Shown piece by piece: positions 12,106-23,189 of a stretch of DNA of 64,000 nt. Within the stretch, counting starts at the first letter, position 1. Each line of letters begins with the position of its first letter. A model generated the notes under the pieces. The model was given only the letters and a program-made list of their open reading frames with translations, searched no databases and was not told where the DNA came from. Position numbers and translations under genes: made by a program. The stretch spans positions 19,987-83,986 of the forward strand of contig CAJNOQ010000067.1 in assembly GCA_905250885.1 (NCBI GenBank), given 5' to 3'. The stretch is from Didymodactylos carnosus (Eukaryota; Rotifera; Eurotatoria; Philodinida; Philodinidae).

Positions 12106-14010
12106 ATGGCCAGAACTAAACAAACTGCAAGAAAATCGACTGGTGGAAAAGCTCCTAGAAAAACGGTGGCATTTCAGTCATATGCAAAACGTCAAAAAGC
12201 CATTGCTCAAACAACTGGTAAACAGTTAACAGAAGCTCAGTTGGAAGAACAAGCACCCACTGCTGTGACACATGATGTTTCATATGAAAGTAGTTTTTAT
12301 GCTCATTATTTTCAAACTGGTATTGAAAGTGAAAAAATATTTGCGCCTTACTACAGTGTGGCAAGTACAACCGATCCATCGAATGGTGATGTTCAGAACT
12401 GGCTTAGTTTTTATTTTAACAGTAAATATGATGGTTCAGGTATCAAAGAAAATCGTCCTCAATTAAATTTGGTTATTACATTAGATATTTCGGGCAGTAT
12501 GAGCTCACCATTCGATGGTGAAAGAGATAAAACAAAAATTCAAGTTGCACAACAATCACTATTAACACTAATGAAACAATTACGTTCAACAGATTCATTG
12601 GGAATTGTTTTGTTTAATCATGATGCAACTGTTTTGCAACCATTACAAAAATGGAGTGACGTTGATTCAATACAATTGGAGAAAAAAATTTTAAAACTAA
12701 GAGGAGATGGAGGAACAAATATCACAAAGGCAATTCAATCTGCAACTGCTTTATATAAAGAGGCAAAAGAAGGCAATAGTTCAAGCAGTAGAATATTTTT
12801 TCTAACCGATATGGAAGTTAGCCGAGATGATGGTGAAAGTTTTTTGAATATAATTCAAAAAAATAGTGATAATGCATTATGGTCAACAGTTGTCGGTGTT
12901 GGACTTGATTTAGGAGAAAATGTAATTCAAACAGTTAGTAAAACAGCTGGATGTAATTATTGTAATGTTCGATCAACAACAACATTTGACGAATTGATGA
13001 ATGCTGAATTTGGTTATACTGTTACACCATTAGCGTTTAATATACAATTGAAAATGGATTCAAAACGATATTTTGTTCAAGCCGGTTATGGTTCACCGGA
13101 AGTTCAAAATTTGAAAAGTGGTGAAACATTAACGTTGTCAACCGAATTTCCATCACCAAAAAATTTGAACGGTGAAACACGAGCTGGATGTTATTTATTA
13201 AATATAACAGACAGAAATAAGACTGATAAAAAAACAACAGAACCATTCAAAATGATTGTGTCATGGGATAATACATCAGGTTTACGTCAAACAGATGAAC
13301 AAACATTACAATTTATCCCAAATAATTATGGAAATTCTGGAATTAGAAAAGCAATATTGTTGGTACGATATACCGAGTTTATTAAAAAATATTTAGAGCT
13401 GAGAAATTCGGATGCAACCGCGTCTGCTAATATACTTGAACAATATCAAGAAATGAGAAAAAAATTTCCAAAAATTGTTGAACATTTTAAACAAGAAATG
13501 GATCTAATTGGAGATCCATCACTCAATGATGAAGAATACAAACATCTTCTTGATATAGCTAAAATGGATGACATTCCATTGAATAACGATATAGTTGCAA
13601 CTCCTGAACCTGCAACTACAACTGTACCTGTTCTATCAAATGAAGTATGCGAAAGTGGTACAAAACGAAAACATGATGGTGGTGGTGATGATGAGAAAAT
13701 AAATTTGGAAGCACTACCGAGAAAACAATTGCAAAATTTAGCAAAAATACACAATATTAAAGCGAATTTGAAAAATGATGAAATTATCCTACAACTGAAA
13801 GCAATTGTGGGTAAAAATAAACGTGAAAAAGCAACGACAAGCAAAGATGACGATGTTAATTTGTGTTGTGTATGTTTAACAGCAATTAGTTCTATTGTTC
13901 TTGAACCTTGTAAACACAATTGCTTATGTGCGGATTGTTTCAAAAATGGTATTGACAAATGTCCATTGTGTCGTGAAAATATTACGGCTAAAACAGAAGT
14001 ATTTTTATAA
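12106..14010 (+). CDS. histone H3 tail - VWA - SAP-like - RING fusion protein
   Basis: Single uninterrupted reading frame of 634 residues. Residues 2-19, ARTKQTARKSTGGKAPRK, equal residues 1-18 of canonical histone H3, keeping R2, T3, K4, R8, K9, S10, T11, K14, R17 and K18; identity then stops and no histone fold follows. Residues 119-300 form a von Willebrand A domain with a complete MIDAS (D127-x-S129-x-S131, T204, D235), followed by a beta-rich region (about 301-410) as in YfbK-like VWA proteins. A KRKHD basic patch (520-524) and a SAP-like helix pair (about 533-569) precede a C-terminal C3HC4 RING (C587, C590, C602, H604, C608, C611, C619, C622), which usually means E3 ubiquitin ligase. 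Inference: a nuclear ligase whose N terminus mimics H3. An acceptor-like TTTCTTTTTGTTTAG ends 2 nt before the ATG. It lacks introns, unlike most neighbours, hinting at retroposition or transfer. Confidence 0.9.
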   Translation: MARTKQTARKSTGGKAPRKTVAFQSYAKRQKAIAQTTGKQLTEAQLEEQAPTAVTHDVSYESSFYAHYFQTGIESEKIFAPYYSVASTTDPSNGDVQNWLSFYFNSKYDGSGIKENRPQLNLVITLDISGSMSSPFDGERDKTKIQVAQQSLLTLMKQLRSTDSLGIVLFNHDATVLQPLQKWSDVDSIQLEKKILKLRGDGGTNITKAIQSATALYKEAKEGNSSSSRIFFLTDMEVSRDDGESFLNIIQKNSDNALWSTVVGVGLDLGENVIQTVSKTAGCNYCNVRSTTTFDELMNAEFGYTVTPLAFNIQLKMDSKRYFVQAGYGSPEVQNLKSGETLTLSTEFPSPKNLNGETRAGCYLLNITDRNKTDKKTTEPFKMIVSWDNTSGLRQTDEQTLQFIPNNYGNSGIRKAILLVRYTEFIKKYLELRNSDATASANILEQYQEMRKKFPKIVEHFKQEMDLIGDPSLNDEEYKHLLDIAKMDDIPLNNDIVATPEPATTTVPVLSNEVCESGTKRKHDGGGDDEKINLEALPRKQLQNLAKIHNIKANLKNDEIILQLKAIVGKNKREKATTSKDDDVNLCCVCLTAISSIVLEPCKHNCLCADCFKNGIDKCPLCRENITAKTEVFL

Positions 14011-14837
14011 CAATCTTATATTTGAATGAATAACATTTCTAAATAGATTGTGTCGCTTTATTTATTCCGTTTTTGTTTGATTTTGACGCTTTTATGGGCT
14101 TCTTACCGCCTTTGCTTGCGAAGAAAAAAACCTGTAAAACTGGTTAATATTGTAGAAGAAATAAACAGTGAATTTTAAACTTTATGGAAGATTTGAAGGC
14201 ATTCTTATTTTCAATAACAAAAAGATTTTTACTAAAAAAGAAATGCACTATTTGATGAAAACTAGGATCTCTGCTGAAATTGAGATCTACAAAACCGAGA
14301 ACTTTTTCCTTTGCAATTTTTTCTATTCAACAGTTGTGTTTCCAAAGAATTTACTTGAGATTATTTTGGTTTTAGGGCTAGCTCTCAGAGGTAAGAGCTT
14401 GTGGTCGTCATGGAAACTTCATGTGAAAAATTACAGAACGAAAGAAAATTTTTTTATGTTCCACTGGACAAAAACAAATTTCCAGAACAATGGGGAACTG
14501 ATCATATAACGCATAATGTTCTGTAGGGAAGCAGTAAACCTGGAAAAATATATTCACCCTTTATATCATATAGTACTCTAATGCAGCTCAGTTTTATAAT
14601 AATTTCAAAAATACTTGATATTCTGATACGCAGATCAACTACTACTGTAGAAATTTTGAAATTGCAAGTCAAATTAGCCGAAAAGTTTTCGTTCAAGTCA
14701 GTCTAGCCATGCGAAGAAGAGTATCAGGTTAAGCTAAGTTTGGATTTGCGCAGCTGTGCTACTAGTATGACAGATAATACAAAAATATCAACTTAGATTT
14801 TCCACTTTAGATATTTTTCTTTTGTATATTGACAAAA
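14011..14837. other. intergenic between chimera and lipid kinase
   Basis: 3' flank of the chimeric gene and 5' flank of the kinase gene. A frame at 14168-14509 is open but low in complexity and matches nothing. A 3' splice-like TCCACTTTAG ends at 14810, 27 nt before the next ATG, suggesting a 5' UTR intron or spliced-leader acceptor. Confidence 0.4.
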
Positions 14838-16156
14838 ATGACAGATATTGAAAGTGAAAAAAGGAAAGCAAATCCGAATATTGTTAATATTCATAATCCA
14901 TTTTTTTTATGGGATCTGAATGATGATGAAGATATACTGGCAGCAGTAAACACATTAAATGAAACCGATCGTAGTCGTTTATATTGGACATGTCATTATC
15001 GAAAACGTGATAAAATATGTAACTTTTTGTTAGAAAATTATTCGGGTGTTCGAATAGCACATGATGCAATGCAAATGATTAGTCAGTTTACAAAACATCC
15101 TGATAAACAAGTTGATTTTTCCAACGTACCACTTCCATTTCCCTTGCCAACATCACCCAATTTTATCGTATATGAAATTAAAGAGCCATCATTTATTCCA
15201 TCGGCAGGAAAACCGTTAAAATTTAATGTTTATGATCGTGAAAAGAATAAAAAATGTGTCATCTACAAGCACGGTGATGAACTCGAGCAGGATGCGTTGG
15301 TTATTGCTGTTATGAAAGAAATGAATTGTATATTTAAAGAAGAATCTGTTGATGCTGAAGCTGTTCTCTATGAAGTAAGTGAAACACTCACGTTTGAATT
15401 TTAATATATTGACTGTCATTTATTTAGGTTCTTCCAATTGATAAAACCGAAGGTTTAATTGAATGTGTAGAGAATGCGCATCCATTTTTAGAATTTGTAA
15501 AGGCGAAAAACGGAACTGCCTCTAAAAATGGTGAAAGTACTGATGATTTGAAACAATTTATTGAAAAACGACCAGAAGGTCGTGCGAATCTATTACGTTC
15601 GTTTCTTGGTTTTGTTGTATCCGGTATTCTATTGCGTCTAGCAGATAGACATGATGATAACATTTTAATAACAGATGATGGAAAAATATTGCACATCGAT
15701 TTTGGAAAAGCATTTGGTCAGTTGACAAAATTAGAACGTTTATTAAGCCTTTTTATGGATATACCAAATTCACCATTCTCGGAAGATGTCTTTATCGGTA
15801 GGTGAATAGTTGGACTATAGGTTAAGAGAAAGCGACGTAGAACTATCAATAATAGAAACAACAATTTTATATTTCTAGCTATAATTGGTAATGATGATGA
15901 AGAACAAACATCGAAATTATGGGAAGAAATTAAAGATCGTATATGGTTATGTTTTGATGCATTGAGGAAACATAAAAATCGTTTTCGTCCATTGGAAGAG
16001 AAAGATGATCATTTTCATGAGACATTAATGGTTTCATTGAACGACGAAAAAGCACGAGAGGCATTGAATGTTGAAATTGAAAAATGTTATAATAATCGAT
16101 TCAATGCTGCTAGAGGTTATTATTACAATGCACAACAAAATTTTGTCAGTGGATAA
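14838..16156 (+). CDS. compact PI3/PI4-kinase-like lipid kinase
   Basis: Three exons (14838-15374, 15428-15797, 15879-16156) encode 394 residues. The first in-frame ATG is 14838. Family landmarks in order: a helical N-terminal region; PLPFPLPTSP then SAGKPLKF, as in the N-lobe of PI3K/PI4K; IYKHGDELEQDAL, equivalent to the K-x-G-DDLRQD ATP-binding segment; LPIDKTEGLIE, equivalent to the hinge region; the catalytic loop LADRHDDNIL (DRHxxN intact); and the metal-binding HIDFGKAFG. These residues imply an active phosphoinositide-type kinase. The protein is far shorter than class I-III PI3Ks or PI4Ks: there is no C2, Ras-binding or regulatory region, only a short helical segment and the catalytic domain. 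D-E-L-E replaces the usual DDLR. Substrate cannot be assigned. A protein kinase of the PIKK group is less likely because FAT and FATC are absent. Confidence 0.82.
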
Positions 16157-16492
16157 AGATAAAGTTAAAATTTTTTATTTAAATATTAAACTCGGTGTTC
16201 AGATGTTGGTATTCACATCTTTATTTGTCATATATTCTAGCACACCATTATCCATTAATGATGTCAACTCGTTGATTCAATTTTTAGAGAACGTTTATTT
16301 AACTATTATTCATTTTTTTGTTATCATGTATTGCATTTCTTGTTGCTGTGATATGAGAAAGATTTTTGAACAAATACAGAATAGTTTAGATAAGTATTTG
16401 AACAATCGCAATAGAAGGTAGGATCTTCTGGAAAATGACAACAACAAGGCATCGGTGCAACGTTGATCAACCGTTTAAACAAAATTTTTTAC

Positions 16493-16498
16493 AATAAA
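16493..16498 (+). terminator. polyadenylation signal AATAAA
   Basis: AATAAA about 340 nt past the lipid kinase stop codon; the first canonical hexamer in that 3' flank. Confidence 0.5.
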
Positions 16499-17039
16499 TG
16501 AATGTCTGACATTCAATACCACATTTTAAAGCTGCAAAGTCGACCCTATAAATTCTAATCGATCGTCAACACTTGTAAATGAAGAAGTTCTACAAAATTT
16601 TCTTTCATAATACATTCAAAGCATGGTTTAAAAGTTAGAAATTAAAATTTGCGACTAGCGCCCTCTGCTCTTTACACCAATGTTATCCGCAGAGTAATTG
16701 TTTCAGGTAATGTGAATTCTAGACTAAAAAACCTGTTATGATATCATTTCTAGACTTATTAAACGTTTCTATGCATGCATGCGACTGGGTGTTGTAGACC
16801 AAATGAGAATAATCCAGTGACAGCTGGGTATATTGTGGAGAAATGGAAAGCTTCTTCTAATTGTTTATCCGCATCCGCATGCTAATGTTTTTATATGGAT
16901 CTTTCTTGCTAAGACATGTAAGCGTTCAAGTTCTGTTTGCTAAAGAACGAGACGTGCTCCCTATGTTCTTTTCAACTGTCTCTACTAATTGCTTTTCCAG
17001 ATATCTTTATAATTTCGGTGGAATGTTTTTAATAGGAAT

Positions 17040-17660
17040 TTTTTTTCAGAGTGGAACTTTCCACTTTGCTGTTAGCATCAAAGTGGGATTTTCCACTTTG
17101 ATATGAAATGTAAAGTGGATAAAATGGGAACAGTTGAAATTTTTTGTCTAATAGCGGCCAAAAGAGATTTTTTTTATCGTCACAGGGGTTTCGTTTTACC
17201 ACTTTCAGTTAAATGGACCGAAATTAACATCTCTACCCTGATCAATTACAAATGTAACAACAAACATCTTAGATGACTCATTTAAAACAAAATGTAACTA
17301 AAACAATAGCTATAAGTTGAACACTTTTGAACAAAAAGAAACGCAGCAAAACTTTTATATGTTTAGATAGAGGCCACAAATCCTTTTTGACTAATATTCT
17401 GCTTATGTTAATCATCAGACACTAGCCATGTCGTATTATGATGAAAATTAGAGGATTAAACAGAAATTATACTGAGTCTCTCGCTCATAAGTGTTCAACA
17501 AACAGAGATCGATGGGTTAATTTTGTAAAAAAGCAGAAAATATGAAAAAAAGGTAAAGTGGAAATTTTCAAAAGCAAAGTGGAAAACAAAGTGCGATGTA
17601 CTTTTCTCAGTGTGGAAAACAGAATGGAAATTCATTATTCGAAATGAAAATCCATTTTGC
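17040..17660. repeat. palindromic keyword island (AAAGTGGAA / TTCCACTTT)
   Basis: Copies of TTCCACTTT and its complement AAAGTGGAA recur in both orientations at about 17053-17125 and again at about 17555-17655, separated by unrelated AT-rich sequence. No terminal inverted repeat was clearly delimited and no coding capacity is seen. Confidence 0.55.
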
Positions 17661-17817
17661 TCTCGCTTGTCCGACTAATCATTAAAAACACCCGGTTCTT
17701 TGTGCATGCAAGTTAGTTTTTGGAAAAATGGATTTTTTTTAAGATAGCATCTCATTACCATTTCGAGAATAAAGTATACATTGTTCTACAGTGATCAAAT
17801 CTATTTTTTTCTGAATT

Positions 17818-19879
17818 ATGTCCACAATGTATCCACCAGCTGCTTCTCCCTTACCTAATCAGAAAAATGTGCGAACAAGCGTGAATCCTGAAACGATTCA
17901 AAAGGTAATAGTTTCCGATCTTCAGTTGATACCTGTACTATCTGAGTTATATGTGCCATCTTAGGTGTTGGAAGAAAATTCTCATTTAATATCAATGATT
18001 ATGGATTATCAAAGTAAAGGTCGAACAATGGAATGTATGGAGTAAGTGTGTTTCAACTCAAAGCTAAATGAAAGGACGATGAATAACTGTGAGATTTTAT
18101 TTTATTTTTCAAGGCATCAACGAATATTACATCGAAATTTAAGTTATTTAATACAATTTGCTCCTGCAAACGAACAAATTCATTCATCATCTTTACTAGT
18201 ATGTGTAGAATTTTAGTTGTGGCCGATTTGTTTTCTTATAAACGTGAAATATTGAAATAAACTACAATACAGCTCAAAATATACTGATTAAAACTGATCC
18301 ATTGTAAAGAAATAGGAAAATGAGGCAGACTGATATAGCTGTTCTGCATTGCAATAGTGTTTTCAATCTAATAGATCAATGATTTTTCGTTTTTTTCTAG
18401 CCACCAGAAGCGTTTATAACTGCATCATCGACAAACGGACCCATATCAACACAGGTAAACAAATACTTTCATAATTCAACTTTAGAAAGATAATTTTTCA
18501 CATTGAGATAATTTTTCCTTTTGCTTTATTTTTCTTTCAGACTACCTCGAGTGGAATGATGCACCCAAACCAGCAATCATCTCAAACGACTATTCCAATA
18601 TCGACAAATTCTGATCAAAGTAGGTATTTTATGATGCATCTACCTTACTGAATTTCTAATAACTATTTTAGTGTATCGAACAAATACAAATAGTCCCGGC
18701 TCAAACAATCTTATCACGAATAGCAAAAGTCCTCTCCCATTACCACCAAATCCGTTTCAATCTCAAAATTCAACTCCATCCCAGCAACAACCAACAATAT
18801 ATCCTCAGTCAAATTCTACTGTTCAGCAGCGTTCTCCAGCTGCTCAAAACGGTCCATCAGCGTCACCTAAAGCACCAACTCCTCAGCCATCAATTTCAGC
18901 TTCGCATCATTTGTCAGCCATGTCTCAACAACAACAACAAGCGAACGCAGCTTATCCAATACGTCAACAATATCCTACACTCCAGCAACCAATGATCAAT
19001 GCAATACCTCCAACAACTCAACAGCAGCAACAAATGCAACCTCCACGACAAAATTCTATGATGAATGGAAATGATCATCACAATCAAATTCAACATCAAT
19101 CGATGAGCCCAGCAGCACAGCACTTTATTCAACCAAACTCGCCTTATGTCGTACAACAAACACCCCAGCATTATACGAGCGGCAATCAACAAACAAGTAT
19201 GATGAATGGAATGAATTATGGTCTTTCACAAAATGGAATGCAAATACCTCAGCAACAGCATTATGTAAATCAAGGATTATATCAGAGTATGTTCTAATCT
19301 GAAAACTTCTCTAAATTATACTCATAGAATTTGTTTTCTCTTCACTGTTTAGATCCATCAATGAATAGTCTTACAAAGCCAAATTCTCCTTTGAATACAC
19401 AAAATCAAATATTACAACAACCACCACAGCAAGTATCTAATTCACAGTCGTCGTCACAAAGTACAAGTCCTAAAATTAATAATCAAGTGACAAATTCTCA
19501 AGTATTAAATCAAAATCAGCCTCTCCCAAACACAACAACTCAAAATATTGTGGGTAATCCAATACCACCTCCAAATCATCAAATACAGCAACAGCAACAT
19601 TTATCTCAAATGTCTCAAATGAATTCCATGTATGGCAGTGTGGGACATAATCCTTACTCTCAACAACATCCACAAATGCACGCTGGTGGCCAATATATGA
19701 ATCCATCATATCATCCATATGCTCAAACACAAATGAATCAAATGGGTGGAGGAAATAGAATGATGATGCATGCTCCAGCTGGCTATGGATACACCATGCC
19801 TCAACAACAACAGCAGCCACCTCCTCAAGGGATGATGGGTGGTCATGGAATAAATCAATATGGATCTTACGGACAATAA
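17818..19879 (+). CDS. SS18: SS18-family subunit of the BAF (SWI/SNF) complex
   Basis: Seven exons (17818-17904, 17965-18041, 18114-18198, 18401-18454, 18541-18619, 18672-19286, 19353-19879) give 507 residues. The N-terminal SNH/SSXT domain (about 22-82) is clear: NPETIQKVLEENSHLISMIM followed by DYQSKGRTMECMEHQRILHR and NLSYL, matching the family pattern that binds the BRG1/BRM ATPase. The rest is a long Gln/Pro/Ser/Asn/Met-rich region with poly-Gln runs and, at the end, Gly/Tyr/Gln-rich sequence, equivalent to the QPGY transactivation domain of vertebrate SS18. It acts in the nucleus as a non-catalytic coactivator subunit and lacks DNA-binding motifs. The ATG at 17818 precedes a second in-frame ATG three codons on; either could serve. 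The C-terminal half lies in two large exons. Antisense frames here are mirrors of the CAA/CAG-rich coding strand. Confidence 0.93.
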
Positions 19880-21528
19880 GATTAAAAAGCTCGTAGATAT
19901 AGTGGAAAATCTCAGTTTTTATGCTCTTTCTTTTTTCGATATGTTTTTTCAAAGCATGTGCTTCGTATTTCGATGTCATTTTTCCTATCGATATCATCTG
20001 GTATTTATTTTGTTTTTGTGACAGGTGACATTATTGTTAAAGTATTGTTTTTTTCATCAGAGTATGTATATTCTTCAGTATTAACGCAGCAGCAACAAAA
20101 ATGTTCTCCACTGTCACGTTATGGATTTCTTTTTTATATTAGATCTCAAAAGAAATTTTTCTAATAGAGATCGATTGCCAATTACGTTATAGTGAATCGG
20201 TATTTCTCGTTTTGTTCCCTAGTATTATCCTAGGGATTTATTCTTTTTATGTATCTAGTGTGTATTGTTGTTATTGTTTATTTAAATTAGTTGTTATTGC
20301 GAAAACACACACTTGACTCGCCGTTTATATCGTAATTGTTTTTAACTCTGTTTCACAGTCCGTCTTTTCTCCTCTTTGTATGACCTTCTTTCTCCTTTTC
20401 TTTCTCTTTCGAGAAAATGAATTATTTATTCCTCGAAAGTTTTTGTGTATCGTATTGTTCGTCTCTGTTTCTAGTCAAATGATTTAAATAAACTTTTAAA
20501 AAGAACCTAAGCAAATACATCAACCATTTATGAATATAATTAATTGCTCCAGAAAGATGATCAGGAAATCCTATTAGCGTTAAAATGTCGCAGATATGTT
20601 TAAAAAATCATGCGAATTTGACAGTTGAAAGGCTGTAGTGTGACTGGATCACCGATCACAAAAGCAGAAAATCGTTTTACATCCCACACGTAGAATTGCT
20701 ATAGTTGAAAGGCAACAGATGGGGTTGTTGCAATACATTTGATGAGCATCGTCTCTTCTCATTTAGCCACCAAGAATCTAAATGCTTAACAATAAGAAAC
20801 AATCTCGAGTACTTTTTTCTGGTTTTTTATTCATTTTTCGTTTAGGAATGTCAAAAATTTTCATTTCTTTTCACGATCCAATCTCTGGTTACAACTCTGA
20901 TGGTGATGATAACATAATATCAGATAAGAGTTAATTCAAATAATTATTATTATTTGACTTGTTCTTTGTTGTTACTCTTTAAGATGATAGGAGAGAATGC
21001 TGCTTTGATTCATACAATAAATTTAATTCTTCATATACTGCTATTTGTGCTTTCTACTTCTTTTTACAGTTATAACAGTGGAATCGTTAGAAAATATTAT
21101 CTAGCGTTCTGTTTTTCCTGAAAAATTATTTTGTTTTGTTACTTCTCGACATTATACACGAAGAATTAGACAGCGTCATATGCATTGAATTTTTGACTTG
21201 CAAACAATCGTTTTATATCTTACCGATAGTATAATTTATAATGATTCACAGATCCAATAGTCGATGATATTATTGTTCGACAAACCTTAGTCTGATGAGA
21301 GCTCACTACACGTTTTTTTCGAAAATATGAGAACAACAAGTACATATACGATTATCATAAATAACACATTTATCGCAAACAAAAAGTTTATATACCACTG
21401 TACAAAAAGAACAACAAATAAAACAATAATCCTTTTTTCACTTCTGGTAAAAGAAGTTGTACCTCTTTTTGACAATAAAAGTCATATCAGTTTTAATATT
21501 TTGACCAATGAAAAACACTTTTACTAAT
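19880..21528. other. SS18 3' UTR and intergenic
   Basis: About 600 nt of T-rich sequence runs to an AATAAA at 20487 and is probably SS18 3' UTR. 20520-21528 lies between the ends of two convergent genes; no gene or repeat was recognised. Confidence 0.45.
20487..20492 (+). terminator. polyadenylation signal AATAAA of SS18
   Basis: AATAAA about 610 nt after the SS18 stop codon, preceded by a T-rich stretch that looks like a long 3' UTR. Confidence 0.55.
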
Positions 21529-22658
21529 TTACCAATTGACACCGTTTCTATCGCGATTGAATCCGAGAAAATTTTGATTGAATATAACGGAAGCAAGACT
21601 AGCATAACTTGGAATTACTATTTGTTCTTCTGTAAATTCTAATTTTGGTAAATTATTGTCACGACGATAGGTATTAAGTGCTGAAAGTAAAAGAAGTGAT
21701 ATCAATTCAATTTATACTATCAAGCAGAAAGTTTCTACCAGTCTCAAGTGATTCAATAAATTCATCGCAATTGTATGTTGTTGTTTCTTTTTCTTTGTCA
21801 TTGTATGCCAAATGATGAGATGTAAATGTGTGAGAACCAGTTTGTATAAATGGATTCCACCTTTCAAGAAATGTTGGCTCTTCTCCGTGTACAATTCGAC
21901 AGCCACCATAAATATACTCGCTTCAAATTTAAGAAAAACAAAAAAAAATAGTATGTCGAGTTAGTTTAGCTCATATTATATTCGTACCCCATTATCGATT
22001 TTGGCGGATATTTATATGGACCAAATACCACTGATTTTATATCATCAAATCTTATTGATTGAGTATAGATAATTCTGTTACGAATAAAATTATACCGAAC
22101 GATAAGTATATGATTTTGCATTAACGTTACGATAACCTCACGATGCATGTCCCAATGATCTATGCTGAAATGAAAAAAAACAGTATGCTAAATTCAAAAT
22201 GCTCATGAGATATTTTGATATTTCTGCTTACTCAGTTAATAACCATGAACGTTTCATAAGTTGATTTCGATCATCCATTGACAATTCTTGATTTGGAAAT
22301 AAAATTTTGTGTATCAGACTTAATGCTTTTTCGAATCCTTGATCCTGGAATTAACAAATCAAATCAATAATGTTCGCTTATATACTCTTGAACATACCTT
22401 ATATGAAAAGAATTTTGATGCATGATAATCAAAACAATGTATTCTGCCATCAGCATTGTTTACCGATGATCGACTTGTTATTGAACGATTTGTACGTGTA
22501 CTTTGCGGTCGTTGTTGACGATCAAACGGTTTCGGTTCTACATTACTATCAATATCATCGTCGTACACAAAATTTGGATTAACAACAGGATTTGTCATTT
22601 TTTCAAAAATAGGTTCAATAGTATTCACGTGTTCAATCTTTTTAGACTCGTCAACCAT
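21529..22658 (-). CDS. TPRG1L: TPRG1/Mover-like hSac2-domain protein
   Basis: Five exons (22658-22398, 22344-22232, 22164-21988, 21920-21739, 21680-21529) encode 294 residues ending in GVNW. The N-terminal third is polar and disordered, rich in Asn, Asp, Arg and Ser. The middle and end resemble the hSac2 domain shared by INPP5F and TPRG1-type proteins: WDMHREVIVTLMQNHILIVR, then YNFI, FDDIKSVVFGPYKYP, and later EEPTFLERWNPF followed by FTSH. In vertebrates TPRG1L is a presynaptic vesicle-associated protein; a similar role here is only inferred. No catalytic motif is present, as expected for this domain. A 3' splice-like TTTGTTTCAG ends 18 nt upstream of the ATG, so a spliced leader or 5' UTR intron is likely. 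The family call rests on remembered motif spacing, so the exact subfamily is uncertain. Confidence 0.7.
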
Positions 22659-23189
22659 ATTTATTAGTAATTATATCTGAAACAAACATATAAATCTGAA
22701 GAAAACAATAAAGAAATTAAACCATAGAGCTGCGTCAAATAAGAAGTGTTAGTCGACTTTCACATCGGCAACGACGACTTCTAGACGAATAAATTTGGGA
22801 TAACTTATTATATGTTTTTAGAAAAAAACATCATTTCTAGAATTCAAATCCCAAAAAGTTTTCTGATAGGTAGAGATGATGCAAAGTTAAGAATTTTTAG
22901 ACTTCGATAACGACGTGTCTAAAACCTTTATGCTGACTACCTGATACTCTCCGAACGACAAATTGTTTCAATCAGATACTCTAGACATTCCCAACGATAT
23001 ACTACGTTACGTTCACATTGAAAAATTTCCAGCGCGACACATACTGAACTATGCTCATAGCGCAAAACTAATTAACTTTCTGTCTCTGAATAGTCAGTCT
23101 CAGACAAACCTACTTATCATTTCGGCAGTAGCAGGTACTCTTTAACAGTTTTCATTATTAATCGCATTTCCATTACTTGCTTTAACCCG
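22659..23189. other. intergenic upstream of the TPRG1-like gene
   Basis: 5' flank of the minus-strand gene, then unremarkable AT-rich sequence. No gene recognised. Confidence 0.4.

Larger units (their letters stand above)
16157..17817. other. intergenic between lipid kinase and SS18
   Basis: Contains the kinase gene's polyadenylation signal and a palindrome-rich island at 17040-17660, both listed separately. Frames at 16068-16421 and 16861-17106 are hydrophobic, low-complexity and unsupported. Confidence 0.4.

Noticed and set aside
13446-13958. 170-residue minus-strand frame opposite the chimeric gene
   Set aside because: Mirror of a strongly supported coding strand (VWA-RING protein); no family resemblance of its own.
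14168-14509. 113-residue plus-strand frame after the chimeric gene
   Set aside because: Phe/Lys-rich, no recognised motif, no splice context; expected by chance in AT-rich DNA.
16068-16421. Frame overlapping the last lipid kinase exon
   Set aside because: Overlaps the supported kinase frame and continues into 3' flank as hydrophobic low-complexity sequence.
18914-19997. Minus-strand frames opposite SS18
   Set aside because: They arise from the complement of CAA/CAG-rich Gln codons and give Leu/Cys- and Val-rich nonsense sequence.
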